Notes under the pieces: model-generated
Database searches by the model: none
Seen by the model: the letters and a program-made list of their open reading frames with translations, nothing else
What the model was told of the DNA's origin: nothing
Made by a program: the position numbers and the translations under genes
In this document: piece after piece, positions 1 to 7,935 of the stretch
Layout: every line of letters starts with the position of its first letter
How positions within the stretch are numbered: position 1 is the first letter of the stretch
Assembly: GCF_015477835.1 (NCBI RefSeq)
Contig: NZ_JADLQN010000001.1
Location: 1,488,001 to 1,552,000, forward strand
From: Nocardia higoensis
Lineage (GTDB): Bacteria; Actinomycetota; Actinomycetes; Mycobacteriales; Mycobacteriaceae
Direction: 5' to 3'
DNA length: 64,000 bases

Positions 1-565
1 AGGCGTCGTAGACCACGCTGCGGTGCTCGACTTCCTCGGCGCCGTGCCAGCGGATCAGATCGAGCATGGCCGGGTGCATGCCCTTCTCCTCGAGCACGTC
101 GTTGGTCAGCAGCCACTCGCCGATCACAGCGGTGTAGTGCTCCATGCCCGCGAACAGCGCCAGCCGCTCACACAGCCATTCGTGCTTGGCGCGACCGGTG
201 AGCCCGTGATCGCCCAGCATCCGGTCCACCAGCCAGCCGACCAGCTCGACCAGCGGCCCGACCTCGAGGCCCAGCTTCTCCAGCTGGATGCGCGCCTGCT
301 CGTGCGAGGTGGCGTGCATGGCCTCTTGGCCGATGAAACCGCGCACCTCTTCGGCGAGCCGCTCGTCGTCGATCAGCGGCAGCGCCTCCGACAGCGCCTG
401 GGCCATCGCGCGCTCGCCCTCGGGCAGCAGCAGGTGCATGACGTTGATGATGTGCGTGGCCATCACTTCGCCGGGAATGTAGTGCAGCGGCACCGAGGAG
501 AAGTCGAAGGCGACGTCGCGGGCATGAATCGCGTGCGCCTGCTCGGTGTAGGAGGCAGTACCCAT
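1..565 (-). CDS. Predicted metal-dependent hydrolase (PF10118-like), 3' end outside the window
   Basis: Reading the minus strand from an ATG at 565-563 gives an uninterrupted frame to the window edge (at least 188 residues). It contains two carboxylate/histidine motifs, GQEAMHATSHE and WHGAEEVEHRSVVYD, typical of the helical ferritin-like 'predicted metal-dependent hydrolase' family (PF10118). This explains the sequence better than the ORFs in the other frames. The substrate is unknown in this family. The gene is divergent from the TetR gene at 678 and shares its promoter region, which holds a clear three-half-site operator, so it is probably the regulator's target. The C-terminus is cut off by the window. 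Confidence 0.75.
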   Translation of the reverse strand, partial: MGTASYTEQAHAIHARDVAFDFSSVPLHYIPGEVMATHIINVMHLLLPEGERAMAQALSEALPLIDDERLAEEVRGFIGQEAMHATSHEQARIQLEKLGLEVGPLVELVGWLVDRMLGDHGLTGRAKHEWLCERLALFAGMEHYTAVIGEWLLTNDVLEEKGMHPAMLDLIRWHGAEEVEHRSVVYDA

Positions 566-613
566 TGTGGATCCTCACGGCTCGGCGTTGAACGGGGAGG
601 ACTTGACGATATT

Positions 614-653
614 TGTTGACATCAGTCAATGTCAACAGCGCTCGATGTCAACA
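614..653. promoter_or_regulatory. Candidate TetR operator: three copies of one 9-bp half-site
   Basis: TGTTGACAT (614-622) and its exact reverse complement ATGTCAACA (629-637) form an inverted repeat with a 6-bp spacer. A third exact ATGTCAACA follows at 645-653. The array fills the gap between the divergent hydrolase and TetR genes. Its symmetry and position fit an autoregulatory TetR operator; the assignment is inferred. Confidence 0.65.
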
Positions 654-677
654 TCCCGATGTGAGAGGATGGGAAAC

Positions 678-1355
678 ATGGTGGCCGATTCCGACGCACT
701 CGCCGGTATGCGCACGTGGCGCGGCCTGGCCCCCGCCGACCGCATCGCCGCCCGCCGCGCCCAGCTCATCGAGACCGCGACCGACATGATGGCGACCTCC
801 GGCTCCGCGGAGCTGTCCATGCGCGGAGTGTGCCGGAAGGCCGGGCTCACCGAGCGCTACTTCTACGAGAACTTCCCCAACCTCGACGCCCTGATGACCA
901 CGGTCCTCGAAACCGTCGTCATCGCCGCCCGCGACCGCCTGCTCGAGGCCCTCGCCGAAGCCCCCGCCGAACGCGAGGCGATGTTCCACCACGTCGTGTC
1001 CGCCTTCACCGACTTCCTGCTCGAAGACCGCCGCCGTGGCCCGATCATGTTCATCGAGTCGCAGGCCAACCCCGTCCTCAGCGCCCGCGGCGACGAACTC
1101 ATCGCCCTGTTCACCGCCCCCATCGCCTTCACCATCGGCAGCGGCGACTACCGCGAACCCCTCCCCGACCACCTCGACGCCACCCTCAACGCCAACGCCA
1201 TCTTCGGCGCGCTGGCCTACCTGTATCGCCCGTGGCTGGACGGCACCTTCGAGGTCTCGCGCGAACGCTTCGACCACCACGCGGTGCGACTGCTCACCAG
1301 CATCGCCACAGTGCGCTCCTCCGATATCGACAGCGCCGCACCCGACGCTCCGTAG
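678..1355 (+). CDS. TetR/AcrR family transcriptional regulator
   Basis: A 225-residue protein with an N-terminal TetR-type helix-turn-helix: ARRAQLIETATDMMATSG, then the recognition region GLTERYFYENFPNLDALM. The C-terminal helical ligand-binding domain has no recognisable ligand specificity. The ATG at 678 (MVADSDAL) is preferred: the open frame extends upstream to 567, but that part crosses the operator repeats at 614-653 and looks non-coding, and a GAGAGG lies about nine bases ahead. An ATG at 669 is the alternative. It is divergent from the hydrolase gene and probably represses it and itself. Confidence 0.85.
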   Translation: MVADSDALAGMRTWRGLAPADRIAARRAQLIETATDMMATSGSAELSMRGVCRKAGLTERYFYENFPNLDALMTTVLETVVIAARDRLLEALAEAPAEREAMFHHVVSAFTDFLLEDRRRGPIMFIESQANPVLSARGDELIALFTAPIAFTIGSGDYREPLPDHLDATLNANAIFGALAYLYRPWLDGTFEVSRERFDHHAVRLLTSIATVRSSDIDSAAPDAP

Positions 1356-1429
1356 CGCTCCACCCGGGGGGCTCATCCCGCCCTCCGTCACGAGCGTTTC
1401 CTCGAGAAGGCGCGGGGCAACCGGTGAGC

Positions 1430-1702
1430 ATGGCTACCGACAACACTTCCGCACACACCGACAACCCGGCGCATGTCGACCCGAGCGATCTGCGCCGACT
1501 CCTCGACGCCGTACCCAGCAGTTGCCTCGTGCTGTCCGAAGGTCGAGTCCAGGTCCACAACGGCCCCGCGGACGACGACAGCGTGCTCGTCGTCGTCACG
1601 CGCAACGACCTCGTCGCTCACCTCGGCGATCGCCCCGACGAGGCCGCACTCACCACCGAGGCCGCGCTCCTCGCCGACAAGATCCGGCTGCTCGGAGCCT
1701 GA
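1430..1702 (+). CDS. Small hypothetical protein (90 aa)
   Basis: A 90-residue acidic, soluble protein. Its codon use matches the neighbours, with strong G/C preference in third positions. The start could be ATG 1430 (MATDNTSA) or an in-frame GTG six bases earlier. The C-terminal half (ALTTEAALLADKIRLLGA) is predicted helical. I recognise no domain. It lies 74 bases downstream of the TetR gene on the same strand and may be co-transcribed. A strong stem-loop follows 54 bases after the stop. Confidence 0.55.
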   Translation: MATDNTSAHTDNPAHVDPSDLRRLLDAVPSSCLVLSEGRVQVHNGPADDDSVLVVVTRNDLVAHLGDRPDEAALTTEAALLADKIRLLGA

Positions 1703-1756
1703 GGAACCTTCGCCCGGAGCTACCGACGCACCTGCACTATGTCCGCATCCGTACTA

Positions 1757-1784
1757 CGCCGCCCCTCACACGATCGGGGCGGCG
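1757..1784. terminator. Stem-loop between convergent genes
   Basis: Perfect 9-bp arms CGCCGCCCC (1757-1765) and GGGGCGGCG (1776-1784) with a 10-base loop. It lies between a plus-strand gene ending at 1702 and a minus-strand gene ending at 1804, so it could terminate both. There is no clear T-run, as is common in actinomycetes. Confidence 0.6.
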
Positions 1785-1803
1785 CGCGTTCGCGTTCGCG
1801 ACG

Positions 1804-1983
1804 TCAGTGCGAGTAGTCCCGGAACGTCATGACGCCACCGACCATGACAACCACCACCGTGAGGGTGAAGACCACGACGCGAAGCCACGTCGGGCCGTAG
1901 TAGGCGGCAGCCATCGACGCACCGAGAGCCGCGAGAATCATCACCACCCCGTAGAAGGGTGTGTACTGCTCCTTGTCGACCAT
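1804..1983 (-). CDS. Small two-helix membrane protein (59 aa)
   Basis: A 59-residue frame starts at ATG 1983. It carries two hydrophobic segments (about residues 11-27 and 33-51) separated by YYGPTW, and ends in a short polar tail (FRDYSH). The layout is that of a small integral membrane protein. A GGAGGA lies almost directly against the ATG, closer than normal, so initiation may be leaderless or slightly downstream (GTG GTG ATG at codons 13-15). The third-position G/C bias supports real coding. Function unknown. Confidence 0.55.
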   Translation of the reverse strand: MVDKEQYTPFYGVVMILAALGASMAAAYYGPTWLRVVVFTLTVVVVMVGGVMTFRDYSH

Positions 1984-2190
1984 TCCTCCAGTGTCCGCCG
2001 ACTACACCCCCGCGGCAATGCGGCTGACAGGCACATCCGGGCGGATCGGTTCCGAACCGCAGGCACGGCTCGCTCAGGAATCCCGGAGGCGAAGGTCTCG
2101 CTCGATCAACTCGTGAACCAGAACGGCTCGTCTCCGAAGGCCGATGATTCGGCCGAGACGACCACCGGCCGTCCGAGTCGGGAGCGCGTT

Positions 2191-2823
2191 TCAACCGCTG
2201 TGGCTGCCGTCGGCGTGGCCGGTGAGGCCGAGTGCGGCGATCTGCCGCACCCCGTGCTCGAAACCGCACACGGCGATCGACGCGGGCGCCATCGACATCC
2301 GAATACCATGCGCCACCGGCAGTTCCACCCACCGCGCCAGCATCGCGCGGGAGAAATGGCCGTGCCCGACGAACACCACATCGCGGCTCCGCATGTATTG
2401 CAGGGCCAGCGCCACGGCCCGGTCGGCGCGAGCACTGACCGCGGGCACGCTCTCACCGCCCGGGCAACCGTGCGTCCAGACCAGCCAGTCCGGCACCGCC
2501 CGCCGGATCTGCGCGGCGGTGAGGCCCTCGTAGTCGCCGTAATCCCACTCGGCCACCAGCGACAGCACCTCGTCGACGTCCAGTCCCGCCAGCTCCGCGG
2601 TGTCCACCGCCCGGCTACGCGGGCTGCTGATGATCAGCGGGTCCCGCAACTCCAGTCCGGCGAGGGCCCCGGCGGCGGACTCGGCCTGCTCACGGCCGGC
2701 AGAGGTCAGATCGATGTCCGTGCGACCGGTATGCCTGCCACCGTCCGACCATTCCGTCGCGCCGTGTCGAAGCAACACGAGGCGGTGCCACTGGACGCTC
2801 ACACCGACGATTCTGCCGCACAT
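2191..2823 (-). CDS. Histidine phosphatase family protein (phosphoglycerate mutase-like)
   Basis: A 210-residue protein with the catalytic phosphohistidine motif LLRHGATEW near the N-terminus, the second Arg in SSPRSRAVDTAEL, and the closing His in VFVGHGHFSRA. These are the conserved residues of the histidine phosphatase (branch 2,3-bisphosphoglycerate mutase/acid phosphatase) superfamily. The substrate cannot be told from sequence. The ATG at 2823 is used; a GTG at 2802 (VSVQWHRLVLLRHG) is an equally plausible start because homologues begin shortly before the RHG motif. The gene stands alone, divergent from the acetyltransferase pseudogene at 2904. Confidence 0.85.
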   Translation of the reverse strand: MCGRIVGVSVQWHRLVLLRHGATEWSDGGRHTGRTDIDLTSAGREQAESAAGALAGLELRDPLIISSPRSRAVDTAELAGLDVDEVLSLVAEWDYGDYEGLTAAQIRRAVPDWLVWTHGCPGGESVPAVSARADRAVALALQYMRSRDVVFVGHGHFSRAMLARWVELPVAHGIRMSMAPASIAVCGFEHGVRQIAALGLTGHADGSHSG

Positions 2824-2903
2824 CGGACCGGCCGCGCCTTCTCGATCCGCACCCGCCGAGTAATCGCGTTGCCCGTGTCAGCACGAGCTGCCACCATCCC
2901 CTC

Positions 2904-3481
2904 ATGGACACCGCAGCGCTCGCACCGGGCATCGCGCCGCCTCAGCGGATCGACTTGGGCGACCTTCTGGTGCGCCGTTGGCGATCCGAGGACCTGATCC
3001 CCCGATTCGAAGCGATCGCGGCCTCCTTCGACCACCTCCATCCATGGATGGACTGGCTGGCCGAGCCCATGACACTCGAGCGGCAACACGACTTCGGCGA
3101 TGCGGCGGCTGCGAGCTGGCCGAGCCCCGACGGCAGCTGCCACTACGGCATCTTCGACGCCGAGGGAACCCTGCTCGGCGCGATCGGGCTCCACGATCGC
3201 GTCGGCCCGCGCATGCTCGAACTCGGCTACTGGTGCCACGTGTCCCATACCGGCCGAGGAGTGATCACCCGTGCGGCCGACGCGCTCACCCGAATCGCGT
3301 TGACACTCACCGGCATCGACCGCATCGAAATCCACTGCGACGAATCCAACATTCGCAGCGCCGCAGTCCCCGTCGACTCGGATACCGGCTCGATCGGGTC
3401 GAGCGCTGCGAGGTGCGCGCGCCGGCAGAGACGGGCCGAGGGATGTTCTGGGTCGCGGACAGGCAGAGCCGGGAGATGTGA
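2904..3481 (+). pseudogene. GNAT (RimJ/RimL-type) acetyltransferase, frameshifted
   Basis: The frame from ATG 2904 encodes a typical RimL-like GNAT domain: DLLVRRWRSEDL, YGIFDAEGTLLGAIGL, ELGYWCHVSHTGRGVITRA, IEIHCDESNIRSA. It then loses homology after position about 3368. The missing C-terminal strand (RRLGYRLDRVERCE... to the stop at 3481) continues in another frame. One extra C in the CCCC run at 3368-3371 would join them as SAAVP-RRLGY. The gene is therefore either broken by a one-base deletion in a homopolymer or affected by a sequencing error. Confidence 0.75.
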
Positions 3482-3627
3482 GCGTCCCGCGAGGAACCTG
3501 GTCGCCATGGCGACCTCGGGCCGAACAGCGACGCAGCAGTGGCTGGCGCACCAGACCGGTTTCGGGCACAGTTCATCCGGATATCGGATTCTGATTCCGC
3601 CTCGGCGGAGGTCGGTAGGGCTAGGGA

Positions 3628-4014
3628 ATGAAGACCAAGTTTGTCGCCGCTACCGCGGCTCTGTTCGCAGGGGTCACCGCACTGACCGGATGCTCGAGTG
3701 ATGCCGACGTGGTGTCCAAGAACCTGTCCAAGGAGTCGGACCAGTTCAAGATCGACCGTCGCGTGGTGTTCTTCAACGGAATCACCGACAAGTACCTGCT
3801 GGTCATCGAAGGCAAGTGCTCGATCAAGGACGAGAACAACCAGCTCGAGGTCACCTGCAAGACCGGTGACGACGAATACAAGAAGCACTTCCTCGGCCTC
3901 TCGGACAACGTCAGCTATTTCGTGGAACAGGTGGAAGGCGCCACCGTGAGTCCCTACCACTACAAGGTGATCTTCAAACCCGAGACCATCGTCCCCGACG
4001 TCGACCATCCCTGA
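3628..4014 (+). CDS. Small beta-sandwich lipoprotein, phage/prophage type
   Basis: A 128-residue secreted lipoprotein. It has a positively charged N-terminus, a hydrophobic core and the lipobox LTGC (Cys about residue 22), then a beta-rich domain (VSKNLSKESDQFKIDRR, KHFLGLSDNVSYFVEQ, YKVIFKPETIVPD). This pattern matches the 'beta-sandwich lipoprotein' family I know from mycobacteria and mycobacteriophages. Codons are less G/C-biased than in neighbours, which fits a phage-derived gene. No other phage gene is adjacent. It could act in superinfection exclusion, but that is only inference. Confidence 0.7.
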   Translation: MKTKFVAATAALFAGVTALTGCSSDADVVSKNLSKESDQFKIDRRVVFFNGITDKYLLVIEGKCSIKDENNQLEVTCKTGDDEYKKHFLGLSDNVSYFVEQVEGATVSPYHYKVIFKPETIVPDVDHP

Positions 4015-4272
4015 GGTCGGCCGCACGTGGTCTCGATACCGTTGACATCCAGTCGAGCTCTGTCCCGCTGCGGTCGCACCGTCGGTTCGGTCGGCGTCGA
4101 ATGGCAGGAGTGGCCGAATGAGGGGCATCGAGAAGATCAGCCGATCTGTACCCCGACTCCGAGTGGGCACGAGCCAACCTACGACGACAGCTCGGTGCAG
4201 CAGCACACATCACGGAACCGATCGGCTCCCGAGCGCGTCTGATTCATGCAGAACCGAGGAGAGGCAACCGTT

Positions 4273-4632
4273 GTGAGCGAATCCGATCCCAGCGCACTTG
4301 TGCTGAACGTCGACCCGCACGCGTTGGCCGAGCTTGATCGAGCCTGCGGCGAACTGGCCGCCGCGCTCACCGATGCGCAGGATCGAGCCGCCGCGCTCGG
4401 CGCGCTCACCACCTGGGGACTCGGAGAGAACGACCCGGCACTACGCACGGCGCAGGCCCTGGTGAGCATCTTCCGAGAGAAGGCGTCCGGTGGGCCGCGC
4501 AACGCGCATTCCGTACTCGGTGAATACCTGGCGAGCGCGGAGGAGCTGCGGGCGCTGTTCGCGACCGTCGCGACGGCACTGCCGCAGGTGGATGAGGAGT
4601 TCGCCCAGCAGGTGGGGCAACTCGGCAGCTGA
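4273..4632 (+). CDS. All-helical hypothetical protein, ESX/EspC-like
   Basis: A 119-residue protein starting at GTG 4273 with a good AGGAGAGG eight bases upstream. It is almost entirely predicted helical (LNVDPHALAELDRACGELAAAL, LGEYLASAEELRALFATVATAL) and has a flexible Gly-rich middle (ASGGPRNAHS). Size and helix-turn-helix layout resemble EspC/WXG100-like secretion substrates of type VII systems, but I see no WxG motif. No ESX machinery is nearby. Function uncertain. Confidence 0.6.
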   Translation: MSESDPSALVLNVDPHALAELDRACGELAAALTDAQDRAAALGALTTWGLGENDPALRTAQALVSIFREKASGGPRNAHSVLGEYLASAEELRALFATVATALPQVDEEFAQQVGQLGS

Positions 4633-4832
4633 CACGGACGCCGCTTCCAGCATCCGGCTCCGGACCCGTCTACGCCCCGCAGATCATTCCCTATGGCCTG
4701 GAACTCGTTGAGCCGTACGTGATCTTGCGCTGGAGCCGGGCACAAGCCGACAGCGCAGCGAACACGCTGGAGAAGTCTCTCCGCGAAATCGAGCCATGTG
4801 GTCGTCGGCGACTCATGCCGGATGTCGCCGCC

Positions 4833-5234
4833 CTACAGGTGGCCGGATCGTAGTTCGTCCATGAATCCATGGATTCGCTTCCCGTCGCCATACCACCCCT
4901 CGAACCGCGGCTCGGTCGATGCCGTCGACGGGTCGAGCAGGTGGCCGACTCGGGCCAGTTCGAAGAGTAGTGGGACGAGCTCGATCCCCTTCTCGGTGAG
5001 CGAATACCGCCCTTGGGAGCCTCGGGGGGCGGGCGCCTTGTGCAGGAGACCTGTCTCGACGAGGTGAGCCAGTCGCCGCGACAGCGTCGGCGGGCTGATG
5101 CCCTCGCGTGATCCGGTCAGCAGGTCACGAAAGGTGCGGTGATCGCAGAAGGTCACATCCCGCAAGATCACCAGGCTCCAGTGGTCACCGAGCAGTTCGA
5201 CGCCGCGGTTGATGGGGCAGTTCGAACGTGGCAT
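4833..5234 (-). CDS. HxlR family winged-helix transcriptional regulator
   Basis: A 133-residue HxlR-type regulator. It has the N-terminal cysteine (SNCPINRGVELLGDHWSLVILRDV), the recognition region ISPPTLSRRLAHLVETGLL and the wing APAPRGSQGRYSLTEKG. ATG 5234 (MPRSNCPI) is chosen because HxlR proteins begin just before this Cys and a GGAAGGAG lies upstream. HxlR proteins often respond to aldehydes or oxidants through this Cys. It is divergent from the DinB-like gene at 5389, its likely target. Confidence 0.85.
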   Translation of the reverse strand: MPRSNCPINRGVELLGDHWSLVILRDVTFCDHRTFRDLLTGSREGISPPTLSRRLAHLVETGLLHKAPAPRGSQGRYSLTEKGIELVPLLFELARVGHLLDPSTASTEPRFEGWYGDGKRIHGFMDELRSGHL

Positions 5235-5280
5235 CAACGCCGCTACTCCTTCCAAGTGATTGCGCTTTGATACTAGTCGC

Positions 5281-5305
5281 CGCTACGCTACGAGAAGTAG
5301 TAGCG
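5281..5305. promoter_or_regulatory. Short inverted repeat in the HxlR divergent promoter
   Basis: CGCTAC (5281-5286) is repeated inverted as GTAGCG (5300-5305) in the 154-bp gap between the HxlR gene and its divergent neighbour. The position suits an HxlR operator, but arms of only six bases make this weak. Confidence 0.3.
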
Positions 5306-5388
5306 ATCTGTAACCACTAGAGCGGATCGCGTCCGCGACGACTGTGTTGCTCGGCGCCAGAACACCGTTCGATGATCGGAGACGACCT

Positions 5389-5940
5389 GTGACCACCCCG
5401 GAAGCTGAACGCCATCGCGCCTTCGCCGCGACATTTCTGTCCGTCGCGGACGCCACCGTCGACTGGAGCGCACCCACGCCCGTCGAAGAGTGGCAGGCCC
5501 GCGATATCGTTGACCACCTTCTCGACTGGCTGCCGCCACTGCTCCGGAGGTGGTCGGATATCGCCCTTCCGCCCGCGACCGGAGAGACACCGGCCGCCAG
5601 GTGGGCCGACCGCGCGACTGCCGTGCAAGCCCTGCTGGACTCACCGGACCGCGCCGCCACGGTCGTCTCGGAGGGGCCGTTCGCCGGGGATTCGATCGCC
5701 CGTCTGATCGATCGCATCTACACCGCGGACGTATACATGCACACGTGGGACCTGGCGCGGGCCGGCGGGATCGATGTCGCGCTCGACGCGCAATACGCCC
5801 AGGATCTCCTCGAGGGGATGCGGCCCATCGAGTCGGCCATGCGAGAGTCAGGTCACTACGGACCGCCGACTCGGACCGACAGCGACGATCCGGTGGATCG
5901 CCTGATGGCATTCATCGGCCGTGCGGTGACGTTGCCGTAA
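5389..5940 (+). CDS. DinB-like/mycothiol-dependent isomerase N-domain family protein (TIGR03086-like)
   Basis: A 183-residue protein whose layout fits the TIGR03086/DinB-like four-helix metal-binding family, which is common in mycothiol-producing actinobacteria. Visible marks are an N-terminal helix (ERHRAFAATFLSVADATVDW), VEEWQARDIVDHLLDWLPPLL with a putative metal His, and YTADVYMHTWDLARAGG with the second His. GTG 5389 (VTTPEAERHR) is the likely start, with a GGAG about eight bases before. Family members are putative thiol S-transferases or isomerases; the substrate is unknown. It is probably controlled by the divergent HxlR protein. Confidence 0.75.
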   Translation: MTTPEAERHRAFAATFLSVADATVDWSAPTPVEEWQARDIVDHLLDWLPPLLRRWSDIALPPATGETPAARWADRATAVQALLDSPDRAATVVSEGPFAGDSIARLIDRIYTADVYMHTWDLARAGGIDVALDAQYAQDLLEGMRPIESAMRESGHYGPPTRTDSDDPVDRLMAFIGRAVTLP

Positions 5941-5995
5941 GCGTGGGCGCGGTCGCGGGAACAGGCCCACCGTCGAGGTCGGATGGGGGCAATGA

Positions 5996-6347
5996 CGGCA
6001 ACGGGCCGACTACTGCCCGTGCAACGGTCAATGCTCGTGGAACGGCACCGCCAAGGATGCCGCGGTCGAGTATCTGGACCTGCTGCCGGAGATGACGCCG
6101 CAGCAGCGGTTGGTGATCAAGGAGATTGCCGACGCGATCACATGGCTTCGGCGCTTGCGTCATCTGCGAACAAGCGAACGCAGGCGGCCGAGGTACTCGG
6201 CTGCTGGTCGAGGCCATCATTGGCGAGGACATCGAAACGGACCAGTGGTGGTGCGCGCACTTCGCGCGCGAGGCAACTGAACCGACCGCCGCGGATCGCC
6301 GACCCGGTGATCGCGCTCCGCACAGTGCGGAGGCGGAAGACCCGTAG
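5996..6347 (+). pseudogene. Degraded coding remnant in two frames
   Basis: The frame from 5996 has no start codon but reads plausible protein (DYCPCNGQCSWNG, then AVEYLDLLPEMTPQQRLVIKE). After about 6140 a second frame takes over (GFGACVICEQANAGGRGTRL, then EDIETDQWWCAHFAREA) and ends at 6347. Cys-pair motifs in both parts suggest a zinc-binding protein broken by a frameshift and lacking its 5' end. I do not recognise the family, and the reading is tentative. Confidence 0.35.
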
Positions 6348-6425
6348 AAGCAGCGCGAGCTGCGGCCGGCGTCCGGTGATGGTCTGTATCGAATTGAAAC
6401 CAGGCGAGTTGATGCACGCATTTCG

Positions 6426-6794
6426 TCACCGCATTTCTCGCCGAGGGCCGTGGTTGAGCTCAGCGAACCGGCTGGCTATCTCGGCCAAGTCTGCGATCAA
6501 CTCCCAAAGAGCGGCATCCTTTGAGGCTTCCGCCGGAGGATGCCACCCCAGCGAATGCAGCCACAGCCGATCGGCAGTGTCCCTGAGCTGCGCAGCCAAT
6601 CCGACGATGCCGACCTGTCCTCGCGTCTGCCCATCACCGGATCGACGACGGTACGCACGCTGCCTACAGGATCCCGAGCAGTACAGCCGTGGACGGCCGA
6701 TGTCTACCGACTCCAGAAGGGCGCCACATTGCCTGCAGAACAAAGAAGCCACCGCCTTTCGTAAGCGTCGTGTTACGAAATCAACCGGCCGCAC
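6426..6794 (-). CDS. Small zinc-ribbon protein
   Basis: A 122-residue protein with an N-terminal Cys4 cluster, FCRQCG then LYCSGSCRQRAYRRR, resembling the zinc fingers of DNA- or RNA-binding 'CRQRAYRRR' proteins in actinobacteria. A helical C-terminal domain follows (LAAQLRDTADRLWLHSLGW, ALWELIADLAEIASRFAEL). The start is uncertain: GTG 6794 opens the frame, and GTG 6752, just before SLFCRQCG, is possible. Its base composition is more AT-rich than the housekeeping half. Function unknown; it is likely nucleic-acid binding. Confidence 0.55.
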   Translation of the reverse strand: MRPVDFVTRRLRKAVASLFCRQCGALLESVDIGRPRLYCSGSCRQRAYRRRSGDGQTRGQVGIVGLAAQLRDTADRLWLHSLGWHPPAEASKDAALWELIADLAEIASRFAELNHGPRREMR

Positions 6795-7036
6795 TCCTCA
6801 CGGACGACCAGCAGTGCTTGCGCAGCCTGTCATATACCGATCTACTGGTACCAGCAGGAACAAAGCTGGACGTACCACAGGACATCGAAGACCGATGGAA
6901 GTGGCTATTCTTTTCCGCACCGACGCCACGGAAATCTCCGGTCACGTTGAGCGCAGCGAGTGGTGCCGTCCAGCAGCCGCAGAGTCGGCTCGAATCTGTC
7001 GCCCAGACAGGCGACCGCCGAGGATATCGAGCAGAA

Positions 7037-7537
7037 ATGCTTCGAAGGGATGTCGCAGTGCTGACAAGAGCCGTCGCGGAATACATCGAATCCAACAAAC
7101 TTGCGTGTAGGTACGGAGCCGATCCAAACCACGCAGCATACGCCCTTACGGACATTATCGGCGAGGGACCGGACGCCAGCAAGCAATTCTCCGGCGAAGC
7201 TATCCGCAATTGGGTAAACAATCCGACCGATCTCAGATACTGGCCCCGATGGGACCAGCACCTGTATAATACCTGCTTCGTTATATTCGACCTTGCGTCG
7301 GAGCCCTATGAAAACGTCTTGTTGTGCACAAGCCAGAATCTGGGGGGCGGCGAACGCTATCGTTGTCGATATTCAGAAGGGGAGGGCGAACGATGGACGT
7401 TCGCCAAGATCAACAGTTTGGTGGGGTCGGAGACGCGTGCCGAAATTGGGCTGCCCAGCGCGAATAGCCCGCAGGAGGGGGCAGAACACCTCCGGCAGCT
7501 CATCTGTGCGCATTTGACGGAGCTCGCTCACGGTTGA
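7037..7537 (+). CDS. Hypothetical protein of unknown family
   Basis: A 166-residue open frame from ATG 7037, preceded by further in-frame open sequence back to 6689 that may or may not be translated. Visible parts are an N-terminal helix (LRRDVAVLTRAVAEYIESNKLACRYG), WVNNPTDLRYWPRWDQHLYNTC in the middle, and a C-terminal helix (GAEHLRQLICAHLTELAHG). Codon use is less G/C-biased than in core genes, suggesting acquisition. No known domain was recognised. No ribosome-binding site clearly fixes the start. Confidence 0.45.
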   Translation: MLRRDVAVLTRAVAEYIESNKLACRYGADPNHAAYALTDIIGEGPDASKQFSGEAIRNWVNNPTDLRYWPRWDQHLYNTCFVIFDLASEPYENVLLCTSQNLGGGERYRCRYSEGEGERWTFAKINSLVGSETRAEIGLPSANSPQEGAEHLRQLICAHLTELAHG

Positions 7538-7935
7538 TTCCGCGCCTGTGCGGCTCCGCTGATTTCGGGGTGCTGGCAGGTGCCCGTAGGCAAGCGGGCT
7601 ACCCGCACGTCTGGTGAGCATCTTGACCAGCGCCCCGGATGGAGGAGGCAGCCGGCTCCCAGATCGGAAGCATCCAGGGACCGGTTCGCCGCCGCTTCGA
7701 TGCAAATCTCTAGACATTCGGACAAAAGGATTTCGATGACGTTCTCAGCCACCCGGCCGACCCGACATGGGTACGGAAATATCTCACGCGCGCCGCCCGG
7801 CCATTGATGGATGAAGGCCTTCGTCCAGGAGTTGTCGCAGTCCAGCCAATTGGCGACAGTCGTTGCTCCAGAATTGAACAGCGCCGATTTTCGGCAAGTA
7901 CCGGGTCATCAATTCCTTCCAGGAAAGGATCTATC
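7538..7935. other. Intergenic stretch without a convincing gene
   Basis: About 400 bases between two unknown genes. Short open frames exist on both strands (for example plus-strand ATG 7811, MKAFVQELSQSSQLATVV), but none has both a ribosome-binding site and a consistent codon bias. An AGGAAAGGA just before 7936 is the ribosome-binding site of the next gene. Confidence 0.4.

Noticed and set aside
4638..4851. Plus-strand frame reading YAPQIIPYGLELVEPYVILR
   Set aside because: Composition looks protein-like, but there is no start codon or ribosome-binding site and no recognised family; it may be a decayed gene end.
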